Shown here piece by piece: positions 29,665 through 39,800 of a DNA stretch of 64,000 bases. Positions within the stretch are counted from its first letter, which is position 1. Each line of letters begins with the position of its first letter. Source of the DNA: Candidatus Accumulibacter conexus. Its GTDB lineage: Bacteria > Pseudomonadota > Gammaproteobacteria > Burkholderiales > Rhodocyclaceae. The position numbers were made by a program, and so were the translations under genes. The stretch covers positions 26,568 through 90,567 of the forward strand of contig JAGFNJ010000014.1 in NCBI GenBank assembly GCA_017592775.1, in the 5' to 3' direction. The notes under the pieces are model-generated. The model was not told the origin of the DNA. It did not search any database and saw nothing but the letters and a program-made list of their open reading frames with translations.

Positions 29665-30360
29665 TCAACGGGGGAGGATCGGAACGGGCGCGCCGAGCGC
29701 GCGAGCGAGTTCGCGTTCGAGTGCGGCGTCATCCAGGTCGTCGTTGCCGATGACGGTTGCGTTCAGGCAGTGGGTCGCCAGCTCGACCAGGCAGCCTTCG
29801 ATGCGCTCGGCACGTTCCGGGTCGGCGAGCATGTAGTGGTCGAAAGGATCGACGGTGCCCGATTGAATCCGGGCGGCAATCCGCCGGCGGCGAGTCTCTG
29901 GAGCGACATCGAGCACCGCGACCATCGTTCCGGGCGACAGCGCCGCACGCAGGGCACGCGCCAGGGCCGGACGACGGGCGAGGGCGATCCATCCGTCGCG
30001 CTGCTGGCCGAGAACCAGCACCAGCAGCCGCAGCGCGGTATGGCTGACCACCACCAGGGGAACCGCCGATGGCCGAAAGCGGCGCCGGTCGCGGGCCAGG
30101 AGCCAACCGGCCACTGCCGGCAATAGCGGGCGCAGCAGCGGGAACAGGCCGAGGAACGCGCGCTCCTGAAACCGACCCCAGCTCCCCTTGCTTTCGCTGC
30201 TGGAGCGGGCATCGGCGGCCGGCGCAGCGAAGCCGCCGGCGCGCTTCTCGACGCGATGGCCGGCCGCTCGCCAGCGGCGGATCAGGAACTCGGCGACGTA
30301 ATCCTTGCCGGCGGCGTCCGTGCCGAGGATCAGAACGACGGGTGGGGGCGGAGGCAGCAT
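29665..30360 (-). CDS. P-loop kinase-like protein of unknown role
   Basis: 231 residues. VVLILGTDAAGKDYVAEFLIRRW near the N-terminus is a Walker A loop (GTDAAGKD) of the thymidylate/nucleoside kinase kind, with Asp where Ser/Thr is usual. Later DVAPETRRRRIAARI resembles a LID arginine cluster, and DPFDHYMLADPERAERIEGCL follows. No transit or membrane anchor; one Leu-rich helix (PLLRPLLPAVAGWLL). I do not recognise a specific family. The ATG at 30360 is chosen because similarity starts there; 30411 is an alternative. It stands alone between TA modules. Confidence 0.5.
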   Translation of the reverse strand: MLPPPPPVVLILGTDAAGKDYVAEFLIRRWRAAGHRVEKRAGGFAAPAADARSSSESKGSWGRFQERAFLGLFPLLRPLLPAVAGWLLARDRRRFRPSAVPLVVVSHTALRLLVLVLGQQRDGWIALARRPALARALRAALSPGTMVAVLDVAPETRRRRIAARIQSGTVDPFDHYMLADPERAERIEGCLVELATHCLNATVIGNDDLDDAALERELARALGAPVPILPR

Positions 30361-30733
30361 GGAGGACTCGTTGGGGCCACTACGGCGACGCGCTGGATGC
30401 GCAGTCGCCATCGCCGTCCAGCCGCTTCACGCCGCAGAGGGTCGGATGGAACGTCACTGAACTCGAAGGATAGGAGATCCCACGCCACCGCGGCAAGTGT
30501 TGCTGCCGGTTGCGCGCCCTGCGGGGCCGCGCAAGCAGTCGTGACTTGGCGAAACCTTGCCCCGTGTTGCTGTTCAGCGATCCCTCAAGGAGGCTGGAAG
30601 GGCGGCCACCACAGCACGACAACCCGCAGCGGCTGCGTCGGCGACGCACCGGTGACGGGGCCCTCTGCGCATTGACAGCCGTTCGGCGAGAGGATGAAAA
30701 TAGTGGTTGTTACCTGTTGTTTGGAGGTCTGCC
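30361..30733. other. Divergent intergenic region before parDE
   Basis: About 370 bp. The left part must contain the leftward promoter of the P-loop gene, which I cannot identify. The right part contains the parDE promoter listed separately. No other gene or repeat is seen. Confidence 0.4.
30672..30701 (+). promoter_or_regulatory. Probable parDE promoter
   Basis: A perfect -35 box TTGACA (30672-30677) is followed after 18 bp by GAAAAT (30696-30701), 32 bp before the parD start. The following stretch GTTGTTACCTGTTGTTT contains a short direct repeat of GTTGTT that could be part of an operator. GGAGG at 30723-30727 is the ribosome-binding site. Confidence 0.5.
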
Positions 30734-31000
30734 ATGCCAACCAGTGTCGCGCTCGGTTTTCACTTCGAGGAGTTCATCAAGGCGCAGCTATCGTCGGGGC
30801 GCTACAACAATGCCAGCGAAGTCGTCCGCGAAGGACTGCGGCTGCTCGAAGACCAGGAGAAGCTGCGCGCATTGAAACTTGAGGCGCTGCGAGCTGAAAT
30901 ACAGCGTGGCATCGACGGTGGACCGGGCATTGCCGCCGGACAGATGTTCGACGAGTTGCGGCGGCGGATTGACGAGGTTGCCGCCGGCGCGGCGGAATGA
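30734..31000 (+). CDS. parD: ParD-family antitoxin
   Basis: 88 residues. MPTSVALGFHFEEFIKAQL, then SGRYNNASEVVREGLRLLED, is the classic ParD/CopG RHH pattern; the acidic-to-mixed C-terminal half wraps the toxin. Start after GGAGG at 30723-30727. It overlaps parE by 4 bp (ATGA). It should repress its own promoter together with ParE. Confidence 0.9.
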   Translation: MPTSVALGFHFEEFIKAQLSSGRYNNASEVVREGLRLLEDQEKLRALKLEALRAEIQRGIDGGPGIAAGQMFDELRRRIDEVAAGAAE

Positions 31001-31284
31001 TGCGCCTCGAGTTCTCGCCCGAAAGTCGGCTCGACCTGCTTGAAATCGCCGCTTTCATTGCGCGGGACAATCCGGCTCGCGCCAGGTCGTTCGTGGACGA
31101 GATTGCAGCCGACTGCGGCAGGCTCGCCACGCAGCCCGCCATCGGTGCGGCACGTCCCGAGTTCGGCGACGGCGTGCGATTGCTGCCGCACGGGCGTTAC
31201 CTCATCTTCTACCGGGTCAACGGCGACGTCGTTCGCATCGCGCGAGTCCTGCACAGCGCCCGTGACATCGGGACAGCCTTTTGA
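30997..31284 (+). CDS. parE: ParE/RelE-superfamily toxin
   Basis: 95 residues. RLEFSPESRLDLLEIAAFIA, ARSFVDEIAADCGRLATQP and RLLPHGRYLIFYRVNGDVVRIARVLHSARD match ParE toxins (RelE fold), which usually inhibit DNA gyrase, including the C-terminal HSARD segment. Overlaps parD by ATGA. The module looks complete. Confidence 0.9.
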   Translation: MMRLEFSPESRLDLLEIAAFIARDNPARARSFVDEIAADCGRLATQPAIGAARPEFGDGVRLLPHGRYLIFYRVNGDVVRIARVLHSARDIGTAF

Positions 31285-31382
31285 CGGTTGACGAAGCGGC
31301 CCATCGCCACAAGGACCAGCACGGGCAACCATGATCCGGCGAAGGAAGAGCGCGGCGCCAGCAGGCTGCCGAGCGTCGGTTT

Positions 31383-31390
31383 TCTTTACA
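31383..31390 (+). promoter_or_regulatory. Possible enhancer box TCTTTACA
   Basis: TCTTTACA followed by GTC lies 52 bp before the -24 element. The same octamer followed by TTC occurs 64 bp before the -24 element of the other PEP-CTERM gene in the window (60415-60422, minus strand). Sigma-54 promoters need an upstream activator site, and the 12-bp spacing difference is about one helical turn. Confidence 0.4.
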
Positions 31391-31442
31391 GTCAAGACCC
31401 CAAGAAGAAATCAATTCCCTTTATAACAAGGCGCTGCAATAC

Positions 31443-31458
31443 TGGCACGAAACCTGCT
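31443..31458 (+). promoter_or_regulatory. Sigma-54 type promoter of PEP-CTERM gene
   Basis: TGGCACGAAACCTGCT matches the -24/-12 consensus TGGCACGNNNNTTGCW at every fixed position but one (C for T). GG and GC are at the required separation. In other bacteria with the PEP-CTERM/exosortase system (for example floc-forming Zoogloea), target genes depend on RpoN and the PrsK/PrsR pair. Confidence 0.7.
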
Positions 31459-31592
31459 TCATGACCGACATGAGCAGCACGCCAGTGCGCACTGACAGCG
31501 ACCTGCCGGCGGCGTCCGACACCGGACTGCGCGGGCAGCGTGCAAACCGGGGCCGGCTCTCGCAAATCGGACAACCTGACTGGAGAATTCCA

Positions 31593-32261
31593 ATGACCAA
31601 GAAAATCAATGCTCTTCTCGGCTCGCTGCTGGCGCTGACTTCGGCCGCCGCTATCGCGGCGCCGGCGTTCTGGACCGACTGGACAGGGGTGACGACGGCC
31701 GCACCGGGAGCGGTCGGCACCCTCAGCGTCGGCGCCAGCACCGTCAATGTCAGCTACAGCGGCGCGTACCAGTTCGTCACGACCGGCGCCGGCACCAACT
31801 ACTGGTTCCCCACGACGCCGTACATTTCGGGCGTGGTGGACAACGCGCCGCCGGCATCCGACATCATCGCCCTGAACGCCGGCGGTACCAAGACCATCAG
31901 TTTCTCGCAGGCGGTGCAGGATCCGCTGATCGCCCTCGTGAGCTGGAACGGCAACACGGTTGACTTCGGCGTGCCGATCGAGATCCTGAGCTTTGGCGGC
32001 GGCTACTGGGGCAACGGGACGCCGGTCCTCAACCAGGCGGGGACCGGGTTCGTTGGCAGCGGCGAAGTGCACGGCGTGATTCGCCTGCCGGGTGTGCATA
32101 GCTCGATCAGCTTCACCGACACCTCGGAGAACTGGCACGGCTTCACCGTCGGCGTCGTCGGCCTTGCCGGCGAACAGGCGGTGCCGGAGCCGGCGTCGCT
32201 CGCCCTGCTCGGCCTCGGTCTGGCCGCTCTCGGCGGCCTGCGCAAGCGCCGGACCGTCTGA
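31593..32261 (+). CDS. PEP-CTERM sorted exoprotein
   Basis: 222 residues. Signal peptide MTKKINALLGSLLALTSAAAIAA; the mature part is rich in Gly, Thr, Ser and beta-strand patterns; the C-terminus is the PEP-CTERM signal: VPEPASLALLGLGLAALGGL, then RKRR. Such proteins are exported, cut and anchored or released by an exosortase (EpsH/XrtA), commonly in exopolysaccharide-producing biofilm or floc formers. No exosortase gene is in this window. Start at 31593 follows GGAG (31582-31585). The promoter is of the sigma-54 kind. Confidence 0.9.
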   Translation: MTKKINALLGSLLALTSAAAIAAPAFWTDWTGVTTAAPGAVGTLSVGASTVNVSYSGAYQFVTTGAGTNYWFPTTPYISGVVDNAPPASDIIALNAGGTKTISFSQAVQDPLIALVSWNGNTVDFGVPIEILSFGGGYWGNGTPVLNQAGTGFVGSGEVHGVIRLPGVHSSISFTDTSENWHGFTVGVVGLAGEQAVPEPASLALLGLGLAALGGLRKRRTV

Positions 32262-32285
32262 GGATCGGCCCGACACGAAGTCCCA

Positions 32286-32357
32286 AGCCGGCCCCCCCAA
32301 GGGGCCGGCTGCCCGATCCGGAAAGAATCGAAAGCCGGCCCCCCCAAGGGACCGGCC
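32286..32357. repeat. Twin GC-rich hairpins between convergent genes
   Basis: AGCCGGCCCC-CCCAA-GGGGCCGGCT (32286-32310) is a perfect 10-bp stem. A near copy starts 47 bp later at 32333 (AGCCGGCCCCCCCAAGGGAC, then CGGCC). There is no clear U-run, so they may be factor-assisted bidirectional terminators between the PEP-CTERM gene (+) and ald (-), or a small dispersed repeat. Confidence 0.55.
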
Positions 32358-32439
32358 GGCCGATCGCAGTATCGCCGCCCGCCACGCCGATGTGTGGCGG
32401 GCGGCGCGGCGGCGAGGATTCCGCTGCCGCCCTTCCTCC

Positions 32440-33561
32440 TCAGCCAGCAGACAGCACCGAAGGCGCGTCGTGGTACGCGTAACCGAGGTCTTCGGCGACC
32501 TCACGGCAGGTGACCTTGCCGAATGCGACGTTCAGCCCGTTGCGCAGGTGCTCGTCGTCCTGCAGCGCCTGCCGCCAGCCCTTGTCGGCGATCTGCAGCG
32601 CGAAGGGCAGCGTCGCATTGTTCAGGGCATAGGTCGAGGTCCGCGGCACGCCGCCCGGCATGTTGGCGACGCAGTAATGCACGACGTTGCCGACCATGTA
32701 GGTCGGCGCGGCATGCGTCGTCGCCTTCGCCGTCTCGCAGCAGCCACCCTGGTCGATCGCCACGTCGACGATCACCGAACCCGGTTTCATCGCCTCGACC
32801 ATCTGCCGGCTGATCAGCTTCGGCGCAGCGGCGCCCGGAATCAGGACGCCGCCGATGACGAGGTCGGCGCGCAGCACGTGCTGCTCGACGTTGTCACGGT
32901 TGGAGAAGACGGTCATCACGCGCGCGCCGAGGAGCCGGTCCATGCGCCGCAGGACGTCGATGTTGCGGTCGATGACCACCACCTGCGCACCGCTGCCGAC
33001 AGCGATCTGCGCCGCGTTCGAGCCGACGACGCCGCCGCCGAGAATGACGATGCGCGCCGACGGCACGCCGGCAACGCCACCGAGCAGGACGCCCATGCCG
33101 CCATGCGCCTTCTCCAGGCAGTAGGCGCCGGCCTGCACCGACAGCCGGCCGGCGACCTCGGACATCGGCGCCAGCAACGGCAGGCCGCCACCCGGCTGCG
33201 TCACCGTCTCGTAGGCGATGCAGACGGCACCACTTTGCACGAGGTCGGCACACTGCTCGGGGTCGGGCGCCAGGTGCAGGTAGGTGTAAAGGATCTGTCC
33301 CTCGCGCAGCATGGCGCGCTCGCCGGCCTGCGGCTCCTTGACCTTGACGATCATCTCGGCACTGGCGAAGATCTCCTCGGCCGTCGCGGCAATCACCGCG
33401 CCGGCTTTCTGATAGACCTCGTCGGTCGCACCGATGCCGCGTCCGGCGCCGGTCTCGACCGTCACCCGATGACCATGCGCCACCATTTCCCGCACCGATG
33501 AAGGCGTCAGGCCGACGCGATACTCGTGGTTCTTGATCTCCCTGGGTACGCCAATGTGCAT
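32440..33561 (-). CDS. ald: Alanine dehydrogenase
   Basis: 373 residues, the normal family length. [18 protein letters not shown] at the start has the substrate Arg15; Lys in VKVKEP and His in YLHLAPD complete the pyruvate pocket; [15 protein letters not shown]-type Rossmann motif near 170 binds [15 protein letters not shown] carries the late catalytic Asp; [20 protein letters not shown] is conserved. It catalyses L-alanine + NAD + water to pyruvate, ammonium and NADH in the cytoplasm. Single gene, start at 33561, facing away from the kinase at 33790. Confidence 0.96.
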   Translation of the reverse strand: MHIGVPREIKNHEYRVGLTPSSVREMVAHGHRVTVETGAGRGIGATDEVYQKAGAVIAATAEEIFASAEMIVKVKEPQAGERAMLREGQILYTYLHLAPDPEQCADLVQSGAVCIAYETVTQPGGGLPLLAPMSEVAGRLSVQAGAYCLEKAHGGMGVLLGGVAGVPSARIVILGGGVVGSNAAQIAVGSGAQVVVIDRNIDVLRRMDRLLGARVMTVFSNRDNVEQHVLRADLVIGGVLIPGAAAPKLISRQMVEAMKPGSVIVDVAIDQGGCCETAKATTHAAPTYMVGNVVHYCVANMPGGVPRTSTYALNNATLPFALQIADKGWRQALQDDEHLRNGLNVAFGKVTCREVAEDLGYAYHDAPSVLSAG

Positions 33562-33789
33562 CCCTGTCTCCTCGGAAGTTGTTGATGGGGTCGCCCATGG
33601 TATGCCATCTGGCCCGCAACGGCGGCCTTTTTTCGCCGCCGCAGCGCGCCGAGGCGACACCCGCCGCAGCCTGCCACGCGCCATCGCGGCGGCAACTCGT
33701 GGCGCCGCAGGAGGCGATTGGGTGTATGGTTGCCATCGCGACGTGCCGGGCAGGTGGCGCCCGTTGCGCCGGCAAGCGGGAGGGTGAGG

Positions 33790-35436
33790 ATGCTGCGTGG
33801 AACGGATGGCGGGACCAGCGAGGCGGACGACGCCGACAGTCTTCTCGAGGCCGGCGAAAGGCTGCAGCGGAGCGGCGCCTGGCGATGGCGAATCGCCAGC
33901 GACAGCGTCCGCTGCACGGCCGGCTGGCGGCACATCCACGGCTGCAGCGTGGCACCGGCATCGCTGGCCGAACTCGAGGCGACGATCGCGCCGCCGGATC
34001 TGCCTGCCTTCCGCTCGCTGCTGCAAAACGCCATCGCCGGCGGCGGCGGCGGCTCGCTGGTGCACCGCATCGTCCGTCGCGCCGACGGCGCCGAACGCTG
34101 CCTCCTCACCCGCCTGCAGGTCCTGTGCGCGGCCACCGACCGGCAACCGCAAGTGATCGCCAGCGTCCGCGACGTCACCGACGAAGAGCGCGGCGAGGCA
34201 GGGCCGCAGGACGCCGGCGCAACGCTGGCAGCCGCGGTGGAGGAACGGATACGGCAACTCGCTGCGGCACGCGATGAGGCCGAAGCCGCCAGTTCGGCGA
34301 AGAGCGCCTTCCTGGCCAACATGAGTCACGAAATCCGGACACCGCTGACGACCATCGTCGGCCTCGTCGAACTGATGCGGCGCGAGCAACTGCCGGCGAA
34401 GCAACTGGACCGGCTGGAGAAGATGAACGAAGCCGCACGGCACCTGCTCTGCCTGATCGATGGTGTCCTCGACCTGGCGAAGATCGAAGCCGGCAAGCTG
34501 ATCCTCAATGAAACGACGGTCGACCTGACCCGGATCCTCGCCAGCGTCGTCGAGATGGTCGGCGAACAGGCACGGGAAAAGGGCCTGCGACTCCTCACCG
34601 AGGTGCAGCCACTGCCCGGGCCGCTGATCGGCGATCCGACCCGCATCCGGCAGGCGATGCTCAACTACGCCAGCAACGCAATCAAGTTCACCGAGCGCGG
34701 CAGCGTCACGTTGCGCCTGCAGGCGCTGCAGGAAGAAGGCAGCAGCGTCCTGCTGCGCTTCGAGGCCCGTGACACCGGCATCGGCGTTCCGGCGGCGGCA
34801 CGCGGGCGCATCTTCCGGCAGTTCGAGCAGGCCGGCAACTCGCCACAACGAGCCGACGGCGGGGCCGGCCTCGGGCTGGCGATCGTCAGCCAGATTGCCG
34901 CCCGCATGGGTGGCGAAGTCGGCATCGAGGCGGCGCCTGATGGCGGCAGCACCTTCTGGTTCACGCTGCGCCTGCAGAAGGTGGCGCGCAAGCGATCTGG
35001 CCAGTTGCCGGCGGAAATGCCGACCGCCGCCGCCGAGACAGCGGAGCGAAGGCGCAGCGACAGCCGCCTGCTGATCGTCGACGACGAGCGAAACAACCGC
35101 GAGCTGATCCTGGCGATGCTCGAAACCGTCGACCTGCGGGCCGATTGCGCGTGCAGCGGCGAGGAGGCGGTCGCGCAGGCGGCGAAGAAGCGCTACGCGC
35201 TGATCCTGATGGACCTGCAACTGCCGCAGATCGACGGCATCGAGGCGACTCGCCGCATCCGCCGGCTGCCGGCATACGAGTCCGTGCCGATCATCGGGCT
35301 CAGCGGCAATGTCCTCGCCGGCGTGGTGGACGAGTGCCAGCGGGCGGGAATGGACGATTTCGTCGGCAAGCCGTTCTCGATGGACGCGCTGCTCGAAGCC
35401 GTCACACGCTGCTTGCGCTCGTCGTCCGCTGCCTGA
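33790..35436 (+). CDS. Soluble hybrid histidine kinase with REC domain
   Basis: 548 residues without membrane segments. N-terminal PAS-like domain (about 20-130; RSGAWRWRIASDSV and VTDEER at its end), a coiled linker, HisKA with FLANMSHEIRTPLTTI (His180), HATPase_c with NYASNAIKF, DTGIGV and GGAGLGLAI, and a C-terminal REC with LLIVDDERNN, acceptor Asp475 (LMDLQLPQIDG) and GKPF. The ATG at 33790 follows GGGAGGGTGAGG. Cytosolic redox, light or metabolite sensing through PAS is likely, the signal unknown. No partner regulator is adjacent. Confidence 0.92.
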   Translation: MLRGTDGGTSEADDADSLLEAGERLQRSGAWRWRIASDSVRCTAGWRHIHGCSVAPASLAELEATIAPPDLPAFRSLLQNAIAGGGGGSLVHRIVRRADGAERCLLTRLQVLCAATDRQPQVIASVRDVTDEERGEAGPQDAGATLAAAVEERIRQLAAARDEAEAASSAKSAFLANMSHEIRTPLTTIVGLVELMRREQLPAKQLDRLEKMNEAARHLLCLIDGVLDLAKIEAGKLILNETTVDLTRILASVVEMVGEQAREKGLRLLTEVQPLPGPLIGDPTRIRQAMLNYASNAIKFTERGSVTLRLQALQEEGSSVLLRFEARDTGIGVPAAARGRIFRQFEQAGNSPQRADGGAGLGLAIVSQIAARMGGEVGIEAAPDGGSTFWFTLRLQKVARKRSGQLPAEMPTAAAETAERRRSDSRLLIVDDERNNRELILAMLETVDLRADCACSGEEAVAQAAKKRYALILMDLQLPQIDGIEATRRIRRLPAYESVPIIGLSGNVLAGVVDECQRAGMDDFVGKPFSMDALLEAVTRCLRSSSAA

Positions 35437-35575
35437 GCGTCGCCGCGCCACTGGGCAGCGTGCGGGCGACGTGGCACAATCGGGCAGGCGGGCCGCGAAC
35501 CACGTCGGCGACGCGGAGATTCCAGGCCGCACTGCGGGACGCGGGCGGGCGACGCGGATTTCGGGGGGCCGGGAC

Positions 35576-36793
35576 ATGCAAGGGGGCTTCGTGGCGATCA
35601 TCCTCCGGGTTGTTTTCTGCGGCCTCTGGCTGCTCCTCTCGCTGCCGGCGGCAACCGCCGCGCCGGCTGCCGGGGCGCCGGTGCGGATTGCCATCGACGC
35701 CGAGTTCTCGTGGCCGGGCAGCACGTCGGCACAGGCCATCGAGCAGGGGGTCCGCATCGCCATCGACGAGATCAACGGCAGCGGGGGTGTTCTTGCTGGC
35801 CGACCGCTCGAGCTGATCACGCGCGACAACGGAACGGTGCCTGCGCGCAGCATCCGCAACCTCGAGGAACTGGCGCAGGTGCCCGATCTGGTGGCGGTCT
35901 TCTGCGGTCGCCACAGCCCGGTCGTGATCGAGGCCATCGACCGCATTCACGAACTCAAGCTCATCCTCCTCGACCCCTGGGCAGCGGCAGACATCATCAC
36001 CGATCATCGCCACTCGCCGAGCTACACCTTCCGCCTGTCGCTGCGCGACAGCCACGCCATGCCGGCGCTGCTGGATCACGGCGCCAGCCGGGAGATCCGT
36101 GCCTTCGGGGTGATGGCCCTCAACACCACCTGGGGTCGCAGCAACCTCACCGCCGCCGAAAGGCATCTGCAGAAGAACACCGGCTCGAGACTGGTCGGGG
36201 TCCGCTGGTTCAACTGGCAGGATCAGAGTCTGCTGGACAAGTACCTCGATCTGAAGCGGCTCGGTGCGCAGGCCATCCTGCTCGTCGCCAACGATCGCGA
36301 GGCCTCGCTTCTCATGCGCGAGATGACGACCCTGCCCGCATCCGAACGGCTGCCGCTGCTCTCGCACTGGGGTGTCTCCGGGGGTCAGATGGGCCAGATG
36401 GCCGGGTCGCTGGTCAACGAAATCGATTTCGTGATGGTGCAGACCTATTCCTTCGTCGGCGACCAGCGACCACGCACGAGGCAGGTGCTGGCGGCGGCGT
36501 CAAGGCTCTTCGGCGTCACCGATCCGCGCGCCATCGCCTCGCCGGTCGGGCTCGCGCATGCCTACGACCTGACGCACATTCTGGCCCGGGCGATCGACGC
36601 CGCCGGCACCACCAACCGTACCGCCGTCCGCAACGCGCTCGAACAGGTTCGCAACCACGACGGACTGATCCGACGCTACGCGCGGCCTTTCGAGGCCGGA
36701 CGCCACGACGCATTGACCGCAGCGGACGTCATCCTCACTCGCTACGAGGCCGACGGAGCGATCGTGCCGCTGCCACCGCGACGCAAGAGATAG
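35576..36793 (+). CDS. Periplasmic ABC-type binding protein (Peripla_BP_6)
   Basis: 405 residues. An N-terminal hydrophobic stretch (IILRVVFCGLWLLLSLPAATA) then APVRIAIDAEFSWPGSTSAQAIEQGVRIA, a LivJ-like fold with INGSGGVLAGRPLEL and FGVMALNTTWGRSN hinge segments. No permease or ATPase gene follows; 11 bp after the stop a membrane GGDEF-EAL protein begins, so this protein probably presents its ligand to that sensor rather than to a transporter (inference). Longer frames upstream overlap the preceding kinase and are not coding. Confidence 0.8.
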   Translation: MQGGFVAIILRVVFCGLWLLLSLPAATAAPAAGAPVRIAIDAEFSWPGSTSAQAIEQGVRIAIDEINGSGGVLAGRPLELITRDNGTVPARSIRNLEELAQVPDLVAVFCGRHSPVVIEAIDRIHELKLILLDPWAAADIITDHRHSPSYTFRLSLRDSHAMPALLDHGASREIRAFGVMALNTTWGRSNLTAAERHLQKNTGSRLVGVRWFNWQDQSLLDKYLDLKRLGAQAILLVANDREASLLMREMTTLPASERLPLLSHWGVSGGQMGQMAGSLVNEIDFVMVQTYSFVGDQRPRTRQVLAAASRLFGVTDPRAIASPVGLAHAYDLTHILARAIDAAGTTNRTAVRNALEQVRNHDGLIRRYARPFEAGRHDALTAADVILTRYEADGAIVPLPPRRKR

Positions 36794-36804
36794 ACGACAC
36801 CGCC

Positions 36805-39800
36805 ATGGAGATCCCGGAGAGACACGCGCGCGCACTGCGCTGGCGAGTCGACCAGAGTCTGGCGCTTCGCCTGACACTGGTGATGGGCGCCGTCGCAGCC
36901 GTGACGGCGGCATTCCTCGCACTGTTGTCGTTCTTCGTGTCGCAGCACCTGATTGCCGACAAGATCCGCAGCGCTTCTGCGCTGCAGACCGAGTCGTTGG
37001 CACGGCACATCGTCTTCGAGATCGACGCCGTGCAGGCGCTGCTCAACGGCATGGCCGGCAATGCCTTCATCAGCAACGCCCTCGTCGATTCGTTGGGTCG
37101 CGATCAGTACCTGCTGCCGTACCTGCGCGACCAGACGATTCCTGGCGGGACAAGCGCCGGCCTGTGGGTGGTCGATTTCGCCGGCAAGCCGATCGCCGGC
37201 AAGAGGGCCGGTGACTTCGAGCACCGCGATTCCGCCGCCGTGCAGGCGGCAATCGCCGGCCGCCAGGCAATGGTCGAACTGGTGCATGAACACGGGCTGC
37301 TGCTCGCCGTCCCGGTCGTCTTTCCCCCCACAGGCAGCGTCGAGGGAGCAGTCGTGGCGGTGCTCGACTGGCGCGAGCTGCTGGCAGGCGCCGGTACCCT
37401 GGTTGCCGCTGACGGCTGTTTTCTCCTGCAGGTGGGCGACCGCGTGCTGCCGATTCCGGACGGATGCCGGGTCGCTTCGCCGCTGCCGGTGATCACCCGG
37501 CGACTCGATCTGCCGCCGGGCTTTCGTCCGCTGAACGCGGAACTCCGACTCCACGTCGCGGACGCAGCGGGGACCGCCGCGACACGCGCGCTGATCCCGG
37601 GCTACCTTCTGGTGATCGGCATCGTTCTCGCGGCGGTGCTGCTGGCCAGCAGGACGATGGCGCGGCGGATCATCACGCCGTTGACCCGCCTCACCGACAT
37701 CGCCGACCGCATCGTTCGTCAGTCGCGCCTCGACCTGCGCGCGCCGGAGGGCGGCCGCGACGAGACCGGACGGCTGGCCAGCGCCTTCAACGCGATGCTG
37801 GACAGCCTGCAGGCAGCACGGACGCGGCTCGAGGGGGACATCGCCCAGCGGCAGATCGTCGAGCAGGCGCTGGCGAAAAGCGAGGAGAAATACCGCCTGC
37901 TGATCGAGCACCAGACCGACCTGGTCGTCAAGGTGGCGCCGGACAACCGCTTCCTGTATGTCAGTCCATCGTATTGCACCGTTTTCGGCAAGAGCGAGGT
38001 GGAGTTGCTCGGCCACACCTTCATGCCGCTGGTGCATGAGGACGACCGCGAATCGACCGCCAGGGCGATGGCGGATCTCTTCAGGCCGCCCTACCGCGAC
38101 TATCACGAACAACGCGCGCTGACGAGTTCGGGCTGGCGCTGGTTTGGCTGGGCGGACACCGCGGTACTCGGCGACGATGGTGCGGTGATCGCCATCGTTG
38201 GCGTCGGCCGCGACATCACCGAGCGGCGTGAAGCCGAGGAGGCGCTCTTCGAAGCCAAGGAACGCGCGCAGGTGACGCTGCATTCGATTGGCGACGCGGT
38301 GATCACGACCGATGCCCTGGGCAGGGTGGAATACCTGAATCCGGTCGCCGAGCAGATGACCGGCTGGACGACCATTGACGCCCGCGAGCGCGCCCTCGCT
38401 GAGGTCTTCCACATCGTCGACGAAAGCACGCGCGCGACGACTCCCGACCCCGTCGAACGCTGCCTGCGCGAGGGCAAGGTCGTCGGACTGGCCAACCATT
38501 CGATCCTCGTCAGTCGACACGGCGTCGAGCATCACATCGACGATTCGGCCGCGCCGATTCGCGGTCGCGACGGCCGCATATTGGGCGCCGTCCTGGTGTT
38601 TCACGACGTCACCGAGACACGCAGCCTGGCGCGCCAACTCGAGCACGATGCGACGCACGACGCACTGACCGGGCTGATCAACCGGCCGGAGTTCGAGCGG
38701 CGGGTCACCCGGGCCCTGACGAGTTCGCAGCAATACCGAACGCAGCATGCGTTGTGCTACCTCGATCTCGATCAGTTCAAGCTGGTCAATGACACCGCCG
38801 GACACGCCGCCGGCGACGAACTCCTGCGCCAGATCCGCAAGCTGATGTCGAGCATGTTCCGGGAACGGGACACCCTGGCACGAATCGGCGGCGACGAGTT
38901 TGGCCTGTTGCTCGACAACTGTCCGCTCGGCCGCGCCCAATCGATTGCCCGGTCGGTCGTCAGTGCCGTCCGTGACTACCTCTTCCACTGGGACGGCCGC
39001 AGCTACCAGATCGGCGTCAGCATCGGACTCGTGCCGGTCACCGCCGCCACGCGGGATACCGCCGAGCTGTTCAAACAGGCCGACGTCGCGTGTTACACCG
39101 CCAAGGAACTCGGCCGCAACCAGGTCCATGTCTACCAGCGGGCGGACAGCGAGTCCGCGCAGCGTCACAGCGAGATTCTCGGCGCCGCCGGTCTGCGCGA
39201 TGCGCTCGAACAGGACCGCTTCCGCCTGCATTATCAGCCGATCATCAGCCTCGCCGCAGCCGACGACAGCGCGCCGACCCGCTATGAAGCGCTGCTCCGG
39301 GTCGTCGACAGCGGCGATGCGGACGACGCTGCGAAACTGGTCCTGCCGGCGGCCTTCATCCCGGCAGCCGAGCGTTTCGGCCTGATGGGCGACATCGACC
39401 GTTGGGTCATCAGGACGGCATGCGCCGACTATGCGCAGGGCGCCGGCCGGACCGGCGCCGAGATCGCGATCAACCTGTCGGGCAACTCCCTCGGTGACGA
39501 CAGCCTGCTCGGCTTCATCGAGGCGCAGTTCGCGGCGCACGCCGTGCCCGCGGACAAGGTCTGCTTCGAGATCACCGAGACGGCTGCGATCCAGAACCTG
39601 CGCCACGCCGCCGAACTGATGACGCAGCTCAGGCGGCACGGCTGTCACCTCGCACTCGACGACTTCGGCAGCGGCTTGTCGTCATTCCGCTACCTGAAGA
39701 CGCTACCGGTCGACTACCTCAAGATCGACGGCAGCTTTGTCCGCGACATGCTCAACAACCCCAGCGACGACGCCCTCGTGGCGGCGATCAACGAGATGTC

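Larger units (their letters stand above)
31285..31592. other. Leader region of the PEP-CTERM gene
   Basis: About 310 bp between parE and the PEP-CTERM gene. It holds an upstream box at 31383-31390 and a sigma-54 type promoter at 31443-31458, and leaves a 5' leader of roughly 120 nt. A short frame starting at 31461 continues into the gene but lacks a ribosome-binding site. Confidence 0.5.

Noticed and set aside
36742-39648. Leftward open frame of over 900 codons opposite the GGDEF-EAL gene
   Set aside because: No motif, composition of a shadow frame; the sense strand encodes intact GGDEF and EAL domains.
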